Shown: positions 62,199 to 64,000 of the stretch, in pieces
Numbering within the stretch: position 1 is the stretch's first letter
Layout of the letters: each line of letters starts with the position of its first letter
NCBI RefSeq assembly: GCF_005844425.1
Contig: NZ_SPHL01000005.1
Span: forward strand, 1-64,000
Source: Anaerofustis stercorihominis
GTDB taxonomy: Bacteria > Bacillota > Clostridia > Eubacteriales > Anaerofustaceae
Direction: 5' to 3'
Length of the DNA: 64,000 bases
Translations under genes and position numbers: made by a program
Notes under the pieces: generated by a model
What the model was told of the DNA's origin: nothing
The model's database searches: none
The model's input: the letters and a program-made list of their open reading frames with translations, nothing else

Positions 62199-62717
62199 CT
62201 ATTTTTCTTTACCTTTAGCAGGTTGTAATGTCATTGTATAATTACGACCTTCTAACTTAGGTTGTTTCTCAATTGTTCCTACCTCATTAACCATAGAAGC
62301 AAATTTCAACAGTACTTCTTTACCTCTGTCAACATAAGCCATTTCTCTACCTCTAAATCTTACGGAAACTTTTACTTTATCTCCCGCTTTTAAGAATTTA
62401 CGGCAGTTTTTAGCTTTTACTTCTAAGTCATGATCTTGTACTCTAACAGAAGTTCTGATTTCCTTAATGTTAACAACTTTTTGGTTTTTCTTATTTTCTT
62501 TTTCTCTTCTGTTTTGTTCATATTTGAACTTACCATAATCGAGAATTTTACAAACCGGTGGTTTTGCATCAGGTGAAACCTTAACTAAATCAAGATTTCT
62601 CTTATCAGCTTCTTTTAAAGCTTCTTGTGCAGACATTATACCAAGCATTGAGCCGTCATCACTGATAACTCTTACTTCTCTGTCTCTAATTTGTTCATTA
62701 ATTTGAAAATCTTTAAT
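62199..62717 (-). CDS. infC: Translation initiation factor IF-3 (AUU start)
   Basis: 172 aa from an ATT codon at 62717: KDFQINEQIRDREVRVISDDGSMLGIMSAQEALKEA. The in-frame ATG at 62648 would delete the conserved QINEQIR region, and GGAGG lies 9 nt before the ATT. AUU starts are the rule for infC because IF-3 itself discriminates against them. The N-terminal domain is joined by a Lys-rich linker to the C-terminal domain ending KQPKLEGRNYTMTLQPAKGK. Confidence 0.95.
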   Translation of the reverse strand: MKDFQINEQIRDREVRVISDDGSMLGIMSAQEALKEADKRNLDLVKVSPDAKPPVCKILDYGKFKYEQNRREKENKKNQKVVNIKEIRTSVRVQDHDLEVKAKNCRKFLKAGDKVKVSVRFRGREMAYVDRGKEVLLKFASMVNEVGTIEKQPKLEGRNYTMTLQPAKGKEK

Positions 62718-62858
62718 TGAATCATACCTCCATGATTAAAAAAATAGATAGCAAAGAACTGCTACCTAAATATATCACTAAATAAATGTGTATATATTTA
62801 CCAAACTAAATCCATGTTTGTTTGGTGAGAAGCAATTCTTCTACTTTGTTTTCTAAAA
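62718..62858 (-). promoter_or_regulatory. L20-type leader RNA with attenuator
   Basis: About 140 nt between promoter and infC. It contains a stem from ACCAAAC with GTTTGGT (62823-62788 region), CTTCTCACC, and near the end terminator hairpin GGTAGCA-GTTCTT-TGCTATC followed by a T7 run (about 62765-62740). The design matches Firmicutes L20 leaders in which L20 binding favours termination. Confidence 0.7.
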
Positions 62859-62859
62859 G

Positions 62860-62888
62860 AGTATATCACTAAACCCTTTTATTGTCAA
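62860..62888 (-). promoter_or_regulatory. Promoter of infC-rpmI-rplT
   Basis: TTGACA (62888-62883), 17 nt, TATACT (62865-62860). Confidence 0.88.
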
Positions 62889-62911
62889 TGATTATTTAAT
62901 ATTTTTTATAT

Positions 62912-62940
62912 AAAAGCATCTTGCAATGCAAGATGCTTAA
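62912..62940 (-). terminator. Terminator-like hairpin after the aldolase gene
   Basis: A 12-bp stem AAGCATCTTGCA/TGCAAGATGCTT, followed on the minus strand by a TTTTATAT stretch. Confidence 0.75.
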
Positions 62941-62943
62941 AAA

Positions 62944-64000
62944 TTAATCTTCAAATTCAAATTCACTGAAAAAATCCATATCACTGTCTTTTTTAAATAC
63001 TACTTTATCGTCTTCCTTTGAATCTTTTTCATCAAAATTTGTATAATCTATTTCTGAAGAAAAAATATCTTCAAAAATATCTTTACTTTGAGTTTTTGCA
63101 GGTTCAATTTTTTCTTCCATTGGTTCAAAAGTTTCAAAGTCTAATTTTTTACTTTCAACTCTTTCACTCTTTTGAGGTTCAATATCTTCTTCCTTAATAT
63201 CTTCTTCTACATATTCATTTTGAACAACTTCTTCTTTGGCAGGTTCACTAAATAAGTTTTCATCAATTGAATTGTCTTCAAAATAATTTTCCTCAGTTAA
63301 AGTTTCTTCTTCATGTTCATCCATAATATTAGAATCTTCAACAAAATCTTCTTCTTCGATTTCAACAGGTTCAACAAAATCCTCTTCTTGGAATTCTTCT
63401 ATTACTTCTTCATCTGTAACTTCTTCAGGTATTATTTCTTCAACTTCTTCTACTTCCTCATTAGGAAAAACTTCATCTACAATTTCTTGAGATTCTTCAA
63501 CAGCAACTTCTTCAGTAGCATTTGCTGTTTCTTCTATACCTGCATCTTCATGTTCTTCATGTAACTCTTTCATTAATTTTTCTTTTGCAATTGTAAGTTT
63601 AGCTAAATCTTTTAAGAATTCATCTACAGCTTTTTCAGTTGTTGCAAAAGATGTACAAAGTCTTATTACACTTTTTTCTTCACTTAATTTTTCCCATAAT
63701 TCAAATGAATATTTCTTTAAAAGTACTTTCAAAATATCATTTGGAAGAATAGGAAATACTTGGTTCGTTGCAGACATTGAATAAAAACCATAACCTAAAT
63801 TACCAATACCAAGTGTTAATTTATTTGCAAGTCTGTTTTCGTGTTTACCTATTTCAAAATATAACCCATCTTTAAATAGTTCAACAAACTGAACACCAAG
63901 AAGTCTGCCTTTTGCAATCATTCCACCATTTTGTTTAATATGATATCTAAAATCAACGTTCAATTCTTCGTTATTTATTACAAGTGCTTCACCGAATAAT
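62944..64000 (-). CDS. Threonine aldolase-like protein with a long acidic C-terminal tail (5' end outside window)
   Basis: The frame runs in from the right edge (LFGEALVINNEELNVDFRYH...), so the N-terminal part is missing. Residues up to ~140 match the C-terminal part of low-specificity L-threonine aldolases: FRYHIKQNGGMIAKGRLLGVQFVELFKDGLYFEIGKHEN, NQVFPILPND, and IRLCTSFATTEKAVDEFL. About 200 further residues are extremely rich in Glu/Asp, low in complexity, and probably disordered, ending DMDFFSEFEFED. Normal aldolases stop near the ATT helix. The tail's role is unknown. Confidence 0.75.
   Translation of the reverse strand, partial: LFGEALVINNEELNVDFRYHIKQNGGMIAKGRLLGVQFVELFKDGLYFEIGKHENRLANKLTLGIGNLGYGFYSMSATNQVFPILPNDILKVLLKKYSFELWEKLSEEKSVIRLCTSFATTEKAVDEFLKDLAKLTIAKEKLMKELHEEHEDAGIEETANATEEVAVEESQEIVDEVFPNEEVEEVEEIIPEEVTDEEVIEEFQEEDFVEPVEIEEEDFVEDSNIMDEHEEETLTEENYFEDNSIDENLFSEPAKEEVVQNEYVEEDIKEEDIEPQKSERVESKKLDFETFEPMEEKIEPAKTQSKDIFEDIFSSEIDYTNFDEKDSKEDDKVVFKKDSDMDFFSEFEFED

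Overview
The window is AT-rich, tightly packed DNA from a low-GC Firmicute, most likely a spore-forming Clostridia relative. The evidence is good SD sequences and TTGACA/TATAAT promoters, a spoIVFA-spoIVFB pair, the dgt-dnaG-rpoD operon, an L20-type leader ahead of infC-rpmI-rplT with an AUU start for infC, and the argCJBD order. I do not name a genus.

Chromosomal left arm (1-25341): a GntR/YtrA-type regulator with an ABC transporter whose ATPase is frameshifted at an A7 run; a secreted BspA-type LRR protein; a ZapA-like protein; polA-coaE-argC-argJ-argB-argD (arginine synthesis by the ArgJ acetyl-recycling route); rsmG; a polar amino-acid ABC transporter with two tandem binding lipoproteins; a soluble FtsH-like protease; a stand-alone OYE-type oxidoreductase; dgt-dnaG-rpoD; spoIVFA-spoIVFB; and tRNA-Leu(GAG).

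Prophage (25342-58739, about 33.4 kb): a siphovirus-like element integrated in the 3' end of tRNA-Leu. The core CCATCACTCGCACCA is present at both ends, and a TGCGGTCAAA repeat cluster lies inside each end. The lysogeny block reads rightward: CI-type S24 repressor, DUF4041/T5orf172 protein, a 217-aa protein, an AbiF-type ncRNA plus Abi_2 protein, then integrase. Everything else reads leftward: Cro, XRE and early genes, an ArpU/RinA-like late regulator, a restriction-modification cassette (C5 methyltransferase plus MORC-like GHKL ATPase fused to a PD-(D/E)XK nuclease), a terminator, a strong late promoter with an 18-bp palindrome in its spacer, packaging, head, tail, baseplate and lysis genes. 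Notable items are a phage-encoded Prp-like cysteine protease beside three structural proteins that carry the same N-terminal INLQ(K/R)(Y/F) motif in the same register; a putative group I intron with an HNH endonuclease inside the gp10-like gene; a -1 frameshift tail chaperone; a virion ADP-ribosyltransferase fusion; four repressor operators; a LexA-type box; and two structured non-coding regions.

Chromosomal right arm (58740-64000): the terminator that probably once served the tRNA, a membrane-anchored DUF4352-like protein, a divergent DUF1836/DegV pair, the infC-rpmI-rplT operon, and the 3' part of a threonine aldolase gene with an unusual ~200-residue acidic tail.
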